A DNA stretch of 40,342 nt from [Clostridium] symbiosum ATCC 14940 (GCF_000466485.1 NZ_KE992932.1:1-40342), one strand, 5' to 3'; counted from the first letter of the stretch, positions 8,711 to 16,550 are shown. Numbers and translations are program-made. The notes: generated by a model not told the origin, from the sequence alone.

Positions 8711-9633
8711 TCTGTTGCACCTCCTCTTAAAATTTCAAGCCCGTGGGGCAGCTCGTTCAATATAAAACCAATACTTTCCCGGACCGCCTTCGGACTGCCG
8801 GGCAGATTGATGATCAATGTTTTTCCTCTGATTACAGCGACGCCGCGGCTTAACATGGCACGCTTTGTCACCTGCATGGAGAGGCTGCGGATCGCTTCTG
8901 CGATTCCGGGAGCATTACGCTGTGCCACAGCCATGGTTGCTTCAGGCGTTGTGTCTCGCGGGGAGAAACCTGTGCCACCCAGAGTCAGAATCAGACTGGC
9001 CTGGCGGCTATCGCTAAGACGTATCAGATGATGCTTCAGCTCTTTGGGCTCGTCCGGAATCAGAAAAGCCTCGATGACCCGGTATCCGGCATCCGACAGC
9101 AGAGATACTGCAGCTGGGCCGCTTTCGTCAACCCGCAGACCGTCCGCACCCTTATCGCTCAGGGTGATGACCGCTGCGGTGAAGGGCCGTTTCGGTGAGG
9201 GGGGAAATGCGAGAATTTCATCACCGGGAGTCAGGCGTCCGCTTTTGAGTACCCGTGCGAATACGCCCCGGACCGGCATAATGCATTCGCCGACTCTGTG
9301 ATAGATAGAGCAATGGCGGTGGCATTCCTTGCCAAGCTGCGTGATTTCCAGGATAACGTTTCCTGCTTTAAGGGTGGAACCTACCTCCAAAGCGGAAAAA
9401 TCCACACCGTCCACCAGCAGGTTTTCACCAAAATCCCCGTCCGTGACACCGCCGCCCTTTTCATTAAATTCCCGGACGCGTTCAGCAGGCAGGAGGCTCA
9501 CCTGACGGTGCCATTTTCCGGCATGGGCGTCGTTGCTGATCCCGTAGTCTTCCAGAAAATCCCCGCAGGGCACGGGATGCTTATTGGTGCCTTTCTTTTC
9601 GCTGATACAGATTGCTTTTATAACTCCCATCAA
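8698..9633 (-). CDS. MOSC domain-MoaB/MogA fusion protein
   Basis: This 311-residue protein joins two domains. Residues 1-150 are MOSC-like: an N-terminal VIKAICISEKKGTNK strand, GDFGENLLVDG, and CHRHCSIYHRVGECIMPVRGVF with several cysteines. Residues about 155-311 are a MoaB/MogA molybdopterin adenylyltransferase: TLSDKGADGLRVDESG, TLGGTGFSPRDTTPEAT and INLPGSPKAVRE. MogA/MoaB-type enzymes adenylylate molybdopterin before metal insertion. MOSC domains bind Moco or sulfur and act in sulfuration or transfer. The fusion suggests adenylylation and handover are coupled. It sits between moaA and modA in a tight operon, with an AGGAGG ribosome site before the ATG. Confidence 0.88.
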   Translation of the reverse strand: MMGVIKAICISEKKGTNKHPVPCGDFLEDYGISNDAHAGKWHRQVSLLPAERVREFNEKGGGVTDGDFGENLLVDGVDFSALEVGSTLKAGNVILEITQLGKECHRHCSIYHRVGECIMPVRGVFARVLKSGRLTPGDEILAFPPSPKRPFTAAVITLSDKGADGLRVDESGPAAVSLLSDAGYRVIEAFLIPDEPKELKHHLIRLSDSRQASLILTLGGTGFSPRDTTPEATMAVAQRNAPGIAEAIRSLSMQVTKRAMLSRGVAVIRGKTLIINLPGSPKAVRESIGFILNELPHGLEILRGGATECAR

Positions 9634-10608
9634 TTATCCTCCTATTTTTGACATGCTTTTATGCTCCGCTCCGCTTTGTTTTCCGCCAAAACAGTGACAG
9701 GGCGGTTTTTGGCTTACCGTGCGTAGAATAGCTTTCTGCAGGGCGTCTTTATATCCGGCTTGCCTGAAATGCGGTTTGATGCAAATGTTGCTTTCAAATC
9801 CCAGACATCCTTTCAGAAAACCGTCGGCGGTCAGACGGATACGGTTGCAGCTTTTGCAAAAGCTGCCGTGTACGGCGCTGATAAAACCGATGCAGCCGGT
9901 AAAACCCGGGATGCGGTAGTAGACGGCAGGACCGAATCCGCGTTCACTTTCCTCCGGCTTAATGTCAGGATACCGGGAGGACAGAAGTTTCAGTATATCC
10001 AGGTGATTCAGGGCAGGCATGGGGGTGCTTCCAAACGGCATGGCCTCAATAAAACGGACATCGGCTGGGAAACTGCGGGCCATCTCAGCGAGAGCAAGAT
10101 AATCGGTGACGGGTACAAGCCCATCCATGATTACACAGTTAATTTTCATGGGGATTCCCAGCCCGGCGGTACTGCGGATGGAATCTAACAGTTGCGGAAG
10201 ACGGTCTGAACCGGTGAGGGCCGCGTAGCATGCCCTGTCAGGCGTATCCATGCTGATATTAATTCCGTCAATTCCGGCTTCCTTCAGCCGTCCGAGATGT
10301 TCGCTGAGAAGGAGACCGTTTGTCGTGAGAGTAACCGTCTCGATGCCGGGTGTTTTTTTTAGCTTTTCCACGACGGAGCAGCAGTCCGTTCTTAGAAGTG
10401 GTTCTCCGCCGGTGATTTTGATATGCCGGATGCCGAGAATCGCGGCCTCACGGCAGAACGCAAGGATTTCCTCAGACGTCAGCAGTGCTTTCCTGCTCAG
10501 AAACGGGGAATTTTCCGGACGGCAGTAGGCACAGTTTAAATTGCAGCGGTCTGTGACGGAGACGCGCAGATAATCAATAATTCTACCGTAGGGATCTTTC
10601 AAACACAC
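9634..10608 (-). CDS. moaA: GTP 3',8-cyclase MoaA (radical SAM)
   Basis: This 324-residue enzyme, with MoaC, converts GTP to cyclic pyranopterin monophosphate, the first steps of molybdopterin synthesis. The radical-SAM cluster motif is VTDRCNLNCAYC (CxxxCxxC) near the N-terminus, followed by TGGEPLLR. The second, C-terminal cluster motif is SFCKSCNRIRLTADG with a further Cys in GCLGFE. The protein ends in Gly-Gly (SKIGG), the conserved MoaA tail that reaches into the active site. Length is normal. It overlaps the end of moaC by 26 bases. Confidence 0.95.
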   Translation of the reverse strand: MCLKDPYGRIIDYLRVSVTDRCNLNCAYCRPENSPFLSRKALLTSEEILAFCREAAILGIRHIKITGGEPLLRTDCCSVVEKLKKTPGIETVTLTTNGLLLSEHLGRLKEAGIDGINISMDTPDRACYAALTGSDRLPQLLDSIRSTAGLGIPMKINCVIMDGLVPVTDYLALAEMARSFPADVRFIEAMPFGSTPMPALNHLDILKLLSSRYPDIKPEESERGFGPAVYYRIPGFTGCIGFISAVHGSFCKSCNRIRLTADGFLKGCLGFESNICIKPHFRQAGYKDALQKAILRTVSQKPPCHCFGGKQSGAEHKSMSKIGG

Positions 10609-11062
10609 CGCTTTTTCCTCCTGATTTGCGGAGAAGGCAAATCTCTCCGATTGTCATTGTCTTGTCCACAGCCTTGCACATATCGTAAATTGTCAGGAGA
10701 GCGGCGGATACGCCGGTCAGCGCTTCCATCTCCACACCTGTTTTGCCGGTGGTCCGTACGGTGCAGACCGCTTTGATTTCGCAGTCTGCCTCATGGATGG
10801 AAAATCTGATTTCCGCATAAGTCAGATTCATGAGATGACAGAGAGGAATGATGTTTGAGGTCTGTTTAAGCGCCATGATTCCGGCAATTCTGGCAACGCC
10901 CAGTACATCTCCCTTTTTTATCCGGCCGGTACTGACCCGTTCCAGACACTCGCGCGTCATAGAGATCCTTCCGCCTGCCGATGCTTCACGTACGGTATCT
11001 TCTTTTCCGCCGACATCAACCATGACAGCTTCTCCGTTTTCGTTAAAATGGGTGAATTCCAA
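10583..11062 (-). CDS. moaC: cyclic pyranopterin monophosphate synthase MoaC
   Basis: This is a 159-residue protein of normal MoaC length. Conserved stretches include FTHFNENGEAVMVDVGGK, the SNIIPLCHLMNLTYAEI core with the catalytic-region His, TGVEMEALTGV and LTIYDMCKAVDK near the C-terminus. I place the start at the TTG at 11062, not at the first ATG 60 bases upstream. The TTG gives MEFTHF, the usual MoaC N-terminus. AAGGGGG lies a few bases ahead of it, inside the last codons of the upstream gene, whereas the extra 20 residues would be the upstream gene read in another frame. It works with MoaA on the GTP-derived intermediate. Confidence 0.94.
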   Translation of the reverse strand: MEFTHFNENGEAVMVDVGGKEDTVREASAGGRISMTRECLERVSTGRIKKGDVLGVARIAGIMALKQTSNIIPLCHLMNLTYAEIRFSIHEADCEIKAVCTVRTTGKTGVEMEALTGVSAALLTIYDMCKAVDKTMTIGEICLLRKSGGKSGVFERSLR

Positions 11063-11064
11063 TG

Positions 11065-12099
11065 CTACACCCCCTTGCCGAAGCCGCAGTTTGGAAAGGT
11101 ACAGACCGGACAGGAGAGGCATAATCCGCCTTCGCCAAGGGAAGCGAGATCCTCTGGCGTAACGGGGTCCTCCGCCATCAGGCGGGGAAGGACAAGATCG
11201 AAGATCGTGCGTTCTGCATACATGACACAGCCTGGAAGGCCGACGATGGGGACGGTGCGTCCTCCGTATTCGCAGTAGGCGAGAAGGAACATGGCTCCGG
11301 GCAATACCGGTGCGCCATAGGAGACGATATGCGCCCCGGTGTTTTTAATGGCCAGCGGAGTCTGATCATCGGGATCGACGCTCATCCCGCCGGTGCAGCA
11401 GACGAGTTCGGCCCCGTTTTCAATTAATTCAATAATTGCTTTCGTGATTCTTTCCGGCTCATCGGGCAGAGTGATATGACCGGTTACTTCCGCGTTATAA
11501 TCTTTGAGCTTCTGTATAATAACAGGAGTAAAGGTATCGGCGATGCGTCCCCTGTACACTTCGTTTCCGGTAGTGACAATGCCGGCTTTTTTCAGCGTAA
11601 AGGGGAGGAGGGAGAAAATGGGTTCTCCTCCGGCGGCCTCCTTTGCCTTATCCATGGAATCCATGGGGATGACAAGGGGAATGATTCTGGTTCCCAGCAG
11701 CTTGTCACCGGCCCTTACGGCAGTGTCACCATGGCGGGAGGCAATCATCATCTGTCCGAGGGAATTGATGGCTTTCAGCTTGTCACGGCGGATTTTAAAT
11801 AAACCGCTGCACTCGGCAGTCAGCTCGATTTTTCCCTCTTTCACTCGGGAACGTTTCATATTGTCATTTAAGCAAATACTGCAAAGTATCTCGGCAGCTT
11901 CGTTTTCATGGAGCATGGTTTCGTCATTATCCCATATGTACAGCTGTTCTTTTCCAACGCTTAACAGCACCGGAATATCCTCCTCAGCAACAATGTGGCC
12001 TTTGCGGAATACGGCATCCTTTGTTACGCCTTTAATAATCTGTGTGATATCGTGGCAGAGTACGGAGCCGACGGCATCCTCTGTCTTTATCAATCTCAT
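11065..12099 (-). CDS. MoeA-like molybdopterin-binding protein with C-terminal cysteine cluster
   Basis: This 344-residue protein is related to MoeA/MogA molybdopterin-binding proteins. The N-terminal half (MRLIKTEDAVGSVLCHDI, DAVFRKGHIV) resembles MoeA domains. The C-terminal half has the MoCF fold: IVTTGNEVYRGRI, CCTGGMSVDPDDQTP and VGLPGCVMYAERTIFDLVLPR. It is shorter than canonical MoeA (about 400 residues) and lacks the final beta-barrel domain. In its place is a tail with CLSCPVC...NC (CxxCxxCxxxxC). This subfamily commonly accompanies XDH-type Mo hydroxylases with XdhC and MocA; it probably inserts or presents molybdenum. The start overlaps the xdhC-like stop by four bases (ATGA) behind AGGAGG. 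Confidence 0.8.
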   Translation of the reverse strand: MRLIKTEDAVGSVLCHDITQIIKGVTKDAVFRKGHIVAEEDIPVLLSVGKEQLYIWDNDETMLHENEAAEILCSICLNDNMKRSRVKEGKIELTAECSGLFKIRRDKLKAINSLGQMMIASRHGDTAVRAGDKLLGTRIIPLVIPMDSMDKAKEAAGGEPIFSLLPFTLKKAGIVTTGNEVYRGRIADTFTPVIIQKLKDYNAEVTGHITLPDEPERITKAIIELIENGAELVCCTGGMSVDPDDQTPLAIKNTGAHIVSYGAPVLPGAMFLLAYCEYGGRTVPIVGLPGCVMYAERTIFDLVLPRLMAEDPVTPEDLASLGEGGLCLSCPVCTFPNCGFGKGV

Positions 12100-13220
12100 C
12101 TGTTTTCCTCCTGTTTCTTCTTCTCCTGAGTAATATTTGTCTGATTCAGTCCGCTGCGGACTGCTATCAGCTCGGCGGCAATACTGACAGCGATTTCAGC
12201 GGGAGTGGAGGCACCGATATTTAACCCGATGGGAGCGTGAACGCGTTCCAGCTCCTCGGTACGGAATCCCATATTTAACAGCTTTTGAGTTAAAACGGAT
12301 TTCTTTTTGCGGCTCCCCATAACACCGATATAGAGAGAGGGGGAGCGCATGGCACAGGCCTGGGCCTGAAGATCAAATATATGTCCTCTCGTCATGATGA
12401 CGAAGTAATTCCCGGCGGCAGGATACAGGCTTTCCTCCAGATGGTCAAAGGAGACAACGGCGGTGCCGAAGGCATCCGGGAAGTCCTCTTTTCTTAGAAA
12501 TTCCTCTCTGTCATCATAAACGGCGCAGGAAAATCCGACCCTCGAGAGCAGAGGAACCAGCTCCCTCGCCACATGTCCGCCGCCGAAAATGTGAACCAGG
12601 CTGTCGGACGCAATCGGTTCCAGATAATATTCCCTGCCGTCCGATACGGTGGTGCCTGGCTTTCCCCGGCGGCAGGCGTCCGTGACAGACGCGGGAACCT
12701 TCGGCGGAAGAGGAATATCAGGGCCGAAAATCCCCATAAATTCCCGGCCGGCGCCGCGGCCGCGAGAAACAGAGCGGTCCGTGCCGGCAGAATGAGCAGA
12801 GGAAGCGGAAGTTTCCGGAAGTTCGAGTACCAGCCATAGATTTCCGGGTGCCTTTAGCAGGGGCAGGGCGGTACGGCAGAGGGATTTTACATCTTCCCGC
12901 TCAGGACCGATATAGTGGAATGCCAACTTAACCCTTCCTCCGCAGACCATACCGATCCCGGAGGAGGGCTCAGACAAATCATATTCCCGGCGTGCGGAAG
13001 TCTGTTTTAAGAGTAGACGTGCCGCTTCGTTCTGGGCTTCATATTCAATCGGGCCGCCGCCCACCGTACCTGTGATCCGTCCGTTCCGGCCGACCAGCAT
13101 TCTGGCACCGGCTCCCCTGGGTGCGGATCCCAGGCTGTCGGTAACGGTGACTGCCATTACGCTGTTCATATTTTCCAGCTCTTTCAGAAGCGCTGTCAGG
13201 TAAAGCGTTATTTCATTCAT
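12096..13220 (-). CDS. XdhC/CoxI-family Moco maturation protein
   Basis: This 374-residue cytoplasmic protein belongs to the XdhC/CoxI family, which binds and sulfurates Moco and hands it to xanthine-dehydrogenase-type enzymes. The N-terminal domain has VTDSLGSAPRGAGARMLV and GTVGGGPIEYEAQ. The C-terminal domain is a Rossmann fold with HIFGGGHVARELVPLL, an acidic strand end (YDDREEF), GVMGSRKKK and HAPIGLNIGASTPAEIAVSI. The middle (about 120-190) is a low-complexity linker. It overlaps both neighbours by four bases. The enzyme it most plausibly serves is the Mo hydroxylase encoded divergently at 15226. Confidence 0.88.
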   Translation of the reverse strand: MNEITLYLTALLKELENMNSVMAVTVTDSLGSAPRGAGARMLVGRNGRITGTVGGGPIEYEAQNEAARLLLKQTSARREYDLSEPSSGIGMVCGGRVKLAFHYIGPEREDVKSLCRTALPLLKAPGNLWLVLELPETSASSAHSAGTDRSVSRGRGAGREFMGIFGPDIPLPPKVPASVTDACRRGKPGTTVSDGREYYLEPIASDSLVHIFGGGHVARELVPLLSRVGFSCAVYDDREEFLRKEDFPDAFGTAVVSFDHLEESLYPAAGNYFVIMTRGHIFDLQAQACAMRSPSLYIGVMGSRKKKSVLTQKLLNMGFRTEELERVHAPIGLNIGASTPAEIAVSIAAELIAVRSGLNQTNITQEKKKQEENR

Positions 13221-14152
13221 TGCAGATCCTTCCCAAAATATTTATCAAAGCAGGCTTTCGCATAAGCCGTTACTTCCTCATCATACGCAGTAAAACGTTC
13301 CAGAAAAGCCTCACCTTCCCCTGTCAGGGTGGTGGCCCCGCCGTCGCTTCCGCCGGGCCGTCTGTGTATGGCGGTAATGCCGGCCTGAAGCTCCAAATCG
13401 TTCAGGATATTCCATCCTTTACTGTAGGACAGGCCCATCAGTCCGCAGGCCTTTTTGACGGAGCCGGTCTGCCGGATTAACCGCAGAAGCATGGCTGCGG
13501 TGCGGTCAAAGAAGGGCAATTCCCGTTCCAGAGACAGACTCACCAGCGGAAGAAAGGGCTGTTTTCTGTGGCGTTCCAGAAGCTCGGCACAGTCAGTGGA
13601 AAGCTCTGCATCAAACAGGACACCTTCGTCGGGAACTTCCACCAGAGTGCGCTGATACGGAGAGAGGCGGAGGGCTTCACGCAGACCGCCGTTCCCCTCG
13701 TATCCAAGCAGAAACGGCTGGATATTTGCACCAAGTAAGAGAGGATGTCCTCTTTTTTTGTTGATCTGAGGCACGGCAGATTCCGCTCCGCTTTCCAGCA
13801 GAAGCAGCACGGTGGACACGGTAAAAAGCGGTATGTCGGCCGGGGTAAACAGCACAGGGCAGTTCGACGCGGCCAGATAGGTCAGACCGATGCGCACGGA
13901 GGCCATCATATCGGAATTTTCCCAGTCCTCATTACGGAGACAGATGGCGCCGCTGCGGGCAAGATGGCGCTCCAGTTCTCTGGCTTGATATCCGGTTACA
14001 ACGACAATATCCCCGGCGCCGGCCTGCCGGAATGTATGAATAACTCTCCGTATGACAGACAGTGAGCCGAGGGGATCGGATACCTGGAAACTGTCTCTCC
14101 GGTGCGGCTTACCGGCCGCTGCAATCAGCGCGTGAAATGTCGGAATACTCAT
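13217..14152 (-). CDS. degenerate MobA/MocA-like nucleotidyltransferase fused to ModE-type HTH
   Basis: This is a 311-residue fusion. Residues 1-190 follow the MocA/MobA nucleotidyltransferase fold: HALIAAAG at the start, VVVTGYQ, LFTPADIPLF and KKRGHPLLLG. The nucleotide-binding loop, normally GxxxRMGxxK, reads GKPHRRDSFQV, so the RMG and lysine are lost. Residues about 220-300 match the winged-helix domain of ModE: LLRLIRQTGSVKKACGLMGLSYSKGW, HRRPGGSDGGATTLTGEGEAFL. ModE HTH domains regulate molybdate genes. This looks like a DNA-binding regulator whose sensor is an ex-nucleotidyltransferase that could bind a cofactor or precursor. The start follows GAGGAGG; the end overlaps the xdhC-like gene by four bases. 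Confidence 0.82.
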   Translation of the reverse strand: MSIPTFHALIAAAGKPHRRDSFQVSDPLGSLSVIRRVIHTFRQAGAGDIVVVTGYQARELERHLARSGAICLRNEDWENSDMMASVRIGLTYLAASNCPVLFTPADIPLFTVSTVLLLLESGAESAVPQINKKRGHPLLLGANIQPFLLGYEGNGGLREALRLSPYQRTLVEVPDEGVLFDAELSTDCAELLERHRKQPFLPLVSLSLERELPFFDRTAAMLLRLIRQTGSVKKACGLMGLSYSKGWNILNDLELQAGITAIHRRPGGSDGGATTLTGEGEAFLERFTAYDEEVTAYAKACFDKYFGKDLQ

Positions 14153-14156
14153 CGTT

Positions 14157-14768
14157 TTACCTCCTCAAAAGTTTTTTGATTCGTTCATAATCCTCCGTTG
14201 TATCGGCATCCGTGAGGATGCCAGGGTCGGAGACCGCAAGCATCAAAGGCTTTATGGATAGCCCATTCAGCGCCCCGCGCAGCCCGTCTGTCCCGTCATG
14301 CTCAAGCAGCGCAAAAAGCATGGATGAGGAGACGCAAACAGGATGGCCTTTCCGTCCGCTGCAGACAGGAATAACGATATCTGCCTCCTGCCGCGCCATG
14401 CAGGCGATAGTCTCGGAAGAGACGAGCGGTATATCTGCCGGACAGAGAAAAATCTTATCCGGGAGCGGCGCTGCCTCCTCCTTTTGGAGATAGAGAAGGC
14501 CCAGACGCAGCGAGTCAAACATCTGTGATGTCCGATAGGCGGAGTTATGGACCAGACGGACGGGCAGCCCGCCCAGATGAGAGGCAAGTGTTTCAGCCAT
14601 GTAGCCGGTGACGACTGTAACGGGAAGGGAACCGGCTCCGACAAACGCGAGAACCAGGGAACGGGATATGCTTTCTTCCCCGAGAGGAAGAATCGGTTTG
14701 AATGCACCCATCCGGGTAGATAAACCGGCAGCAGCGATTACGGCGGTAAAGGTATTAGTGGGACACAT
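14157..14768 (-). CDS. mocA: molybdenum cofactor cytidylyltransferase-like protein (MocA family)
   Basis: This is a 203-residue nucleotidyltransferase and the first gene of the Mo operon. The intact loop AVIAAAGLSTRMGAFKPILPL has the RMG and lysine that the next gene lacks. VVTGYMAE, FLCPADIPLVSSE, SGRKGHPVCVSS and TDADTTEDYERI follow, the last matching the usual C-terminal nucleotide-release region. MocA enzymes make molybdopterin cytosine dinucleotide, the cofactor form of bacterial xanthine-dehydrogenase-family hydroxylases, which fits the divergent hydroxylase operon. CTP rather than GTP specificity is assigned from family and context and is not proven here. CCGGAGG precedes the ATG. Confidence 0.85.
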   Translation of the reverse strand: MCPTNTFTAVIAAAGLSTRMGAFKPILPLGEESISRSLVLAFVGAGSLPVTVVTGYMAETLASHLGGLPVRLVHNSAYRTSQMFDSLRLGLLYLQKEEAAPLPDKIFLCPADIPLVSSETIACMARQEADIVIPVCSGRKGHPVCVSSSMLFALLEHDGTDGLRGALNGLSIKPLMLAVSDPGILTDADTTEDYERIKKLLRR

Positions 14769-14821
14769 AAAATTTAACCTCCGGATAGATTTTGACAGAC
14801 TGTTTCGTCAGAATTGGAACG

Positions 14822-14851
14822 AGTATATCATTATTTGTGGCAAATTATCAA
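14822..14851 (-). promoter_or_regulatory. promoter of the molybdenum operon
   Basis: On the minus strand TTGATA (14851-14846) and TATACT (14827-14822) are separated by 18 bases. The leader to the ATG at 14768 is only about 45 bases, too short for a Moco riboswitch. Confidence 0.55.
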
Positions 14852-15107
14852 TATTTTATTTTAAAATTGTGTGATATGACAATAGAATTGAAGGGAATTG
14901 GGAAATTCAGGTTAAAAAGTATACAAAATATACAAATAGACAACAAAAATGCTTACGAGTTATTTTGAAAAAGAATTATTAAGACTGGTTTGGAGAATAA
15001 AACAGGCCGCAGAATTTGCTTGTATTTGGCGAAAATAGCCGGATATCGGTGTAAAATTTTGAAATTTAACGGTATATTTTGATGTTTGCTGAATAATATT
15101 TACAGGA

Positions 15108-15140
15108 TTCAACGCTTTTTCAACGCAGCGCTGCTATACT
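15108..15140 (+). promoter_or_regulatory. activator-type promoter of the Mo hydroxylase operon
   Basis: A TATACT -10 box at 15135-15140 has no good -35 box at the right distance. Instead TTCAACGC is repeated at 15108-15115 and 15119-15126 (period 11, one helical turn) over the -35 position. A perfect palindrome GCAGCGCTGC occupies 15125-15134. This suggests regulator-dependent transcription. Confidence 0.45.
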
Positions 15141-15225
15141 ATACCCAACAGGTAAATGACCCCATTCGGGGATGGCAGTATAAAAAGAGTGGATTCCAAA
15201 GACGGAACGGAAGTTGAGGTGGATT

Positions 15226-15690
15226 ATGAAGTTGGTCTGTACAATAAACGGTGAAAAGGTAGAGAGGGAGGCTGACCCCTGTAAACGGCTTCTCGATTTT
15301 CTCAGGGATGACTGCGGTCTGACTGGAGTGAAGGAGGGGTGCAGCGAGGGGGAATGCGGAGCATGCACTGTGCTGCTGGATCAGAAGGCAGTTACCAGTT
15401 GTACCGTTTTCACCGGTCAGGTGATGGGGAAAGAGATTATAACAATCGAAGGGCTGGAGAAGGACGGAGAGCTGGATGTGCTTCAGAAAGCTTTTATAGA
15501 GAATGGTGCGATTCAATGCGGTTTCTGTACGCCTGGCATGATTCTGTCGTGCAAGGCGCTTTTGATGGAGTACCCCAATCCGTCGGATGAGCAGATTAAA
15601 CGGGCGATAGAGGGCAATCTCTGCAGATGCACGGGGTATGAAAAAATCAGGACAGCCGTTAGAGCGGCCGTGAAGGAGGGAGTCAATTGA
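15226..15690 (+). CDS. molybdenum hydroxylase 2Fe-2S subunit (CoxS/XdhC-small type)
   Basis: This 154-residue electron-transfer subunit holds two [2Fe-2S] clusters between the Moco and FAD subunits. The plant-ferredoxin-like cluster is CSEGECGACTVLLDQKAVTSC. The second, helical-domain cluster is QCGFCTPGMILSC with CRCTGYEKI. Length and motifs match CoxS-type subunits. I start at ATG 15226 (MKLVCTINGEK) behind AGGTGG. An upstream in-frame TTG at 15214 would add four residues but has no better ribosome site. It is the first gene of a six-gene operon and overlaps the FAD-subunit start by four bases. Confidence 0.93.
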   Translation: MKLVCTINGEKVEREADPCKRLLDFLRDDCGLTGVKEGCSEGECGACTVLLDQKAVTSCTVFTGQVMGKEIITIEGLEKDGELDVLQKAFIENGAIQCGFCTPGMILSCKALLMEYPNPSDEQIKRAIEGNLCRCTGYEKIRTAVRAAVKEGVN

Positions 15691-16550
15691 ATTTTGCCAT
15701 GCCAAAGACGAGAGAAGAGCTTGCCCGGGCTCTGAGAGAAAATAATGGCGCATTGCTGTGCGCGGGCGGAACGGATTTGATGATCAGGCTGAGGGAGAAA
15801 AAACAGTTTCACTATTCCCTAATCGACCTGACCCACATGGCTGAGATGGCCGGAATTAAGGAGACGGAAACCTCCGTTATAATCGGTGCCGCCGTGACAA
15901 TGGATGAACTGGAACGCAGCTCCCTGATCAGGCGGTATCTGCCGGCCCTATCCAAAGCCGCATCAATGGTCGGCTCCACACAGATCAGAAACAGGGCGAC
16001 AATAGGGGGAAATGTGGCAAACGCTTCACAGAGTTCCGATTTAACTCCGGTTATCCTGGCCTATGATACACGTGCGGCGGTCTGTGACAGTACGGGCGGT
16101 ATCAGAATGCTGGCGGTTGATGAGTTTGTGAAAGGCCTCGGCAGGACGGAGCTTGGAGAGACAGATGTAATCCTGTGGTTTGAGGTTGAAAAAACGGCTG
16201 CCTTTTCCGGCTTTGCAAAGGTTGGCTCCCGGAAAGCAGTAGCCATCTCCAAAATCAATGTTTGTGTCAAGGCGGATATAGAGGATGGAATACTGAGGAA
16301 TGTTTCCGTGTTTCTCGGAGCAGTTGGCCCCAAGGCAAGACGTTCCCCTTTTATTGAACTGGCTCTGGAAGGGATGGAACTTTCCCGCCGGGATGAAAGA
16401 GTCCTCAAGGAAGCTGTTTACGCCCAGATTGAGGATAATATTCCGGACAGAAGCTCAAAACATTATAAAAAACCTGCGGCATATGGAATTATCTGTGATG
16501 CACTGGAAGAAATCAAGCCGCAGTCGGAAGGAGGGGAGCGCGGTGAGTGA
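15687..16550 (+). CDS. molybdenum hydroxylase FAD-binding subunit (CoxM type)
   Basis: This is a 287-residue flavoprotein subunit of the xanthine dehydrogenase/CO dehydrogenase family. The FAD pyrophosphate loop is LLCAGGTDLMIRLRE, and the second FAD motif is ATIGGNVANASQSSDLTP. A C-terminal CO-deh-flav-C-like part (SKINVCVKADI, FLGAVGPKARR) closes the protein. The start is TTG within TTGA at the stop of the small subunit, six bases after AAGGAGGG; an ATG at 15699 is an alternative. FAD passes electrons from the Fe-S clusters to an external acceptor, which the sequence does not reveal. It overlaps the large subunit by eight bases. Confidence 0.92.
   Translation: MNFAMPKTREELARALRENNGALLCAGGTDLMIRLREKKQFHYSLIDLTHMAEMAGIKETETSVIIGAAVTMDELERSSLIRRYLPALSKAASMVGSTQIRNRATIGGNVANASQSSDLTPVILAYDTRAAVCDSTGGIRMLAVDEFVKGLGRTELGETDVILWFEVEKTAAFSGFAKVGSRKAVAISKINVCVKADIEDGILRNVSVFLGAVGPKARRSPFIELALEGMELSRRDERVLKEAVYAQIEDNIPDRSSKHYKKPAAYGIICDALEEIKPQSEGGERGE

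Larger units (their letters stand above)
14769..15225. other. divergent intergenic control region
   Basis: This 457-base A/T-rich gap lies between the molybdenum operon (minus) and the hydroxylase operon (plus). It holds the two promoters listed separately. It also has a tandem pair of nine-base repeats, TATACAAAA TATACAAAT, around 14920-14937, and a small CCCC/GGGG hairpin about 15160-15172 in the plus leader. I see no ORF of credible length and no riboswitch fold I recognise. Confidence 0.6.

Noticed and set aside
14769-15225. Possible Moco riboswitch between the divergent molybdenum operons
   Set aside because: The minus leader is about 45 bases and the plus leader about 80; neither has the multi-stem core of the Moco RNA motif that I could recognise.
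16300-16542. Longer N-terminus for the Mo hydroxylase large subunit
   Set aside because: The extra 81 codons lie in another frame of the FAD subunit; GTG 16543 has a good ribosome site and gives the normal N-terminus.
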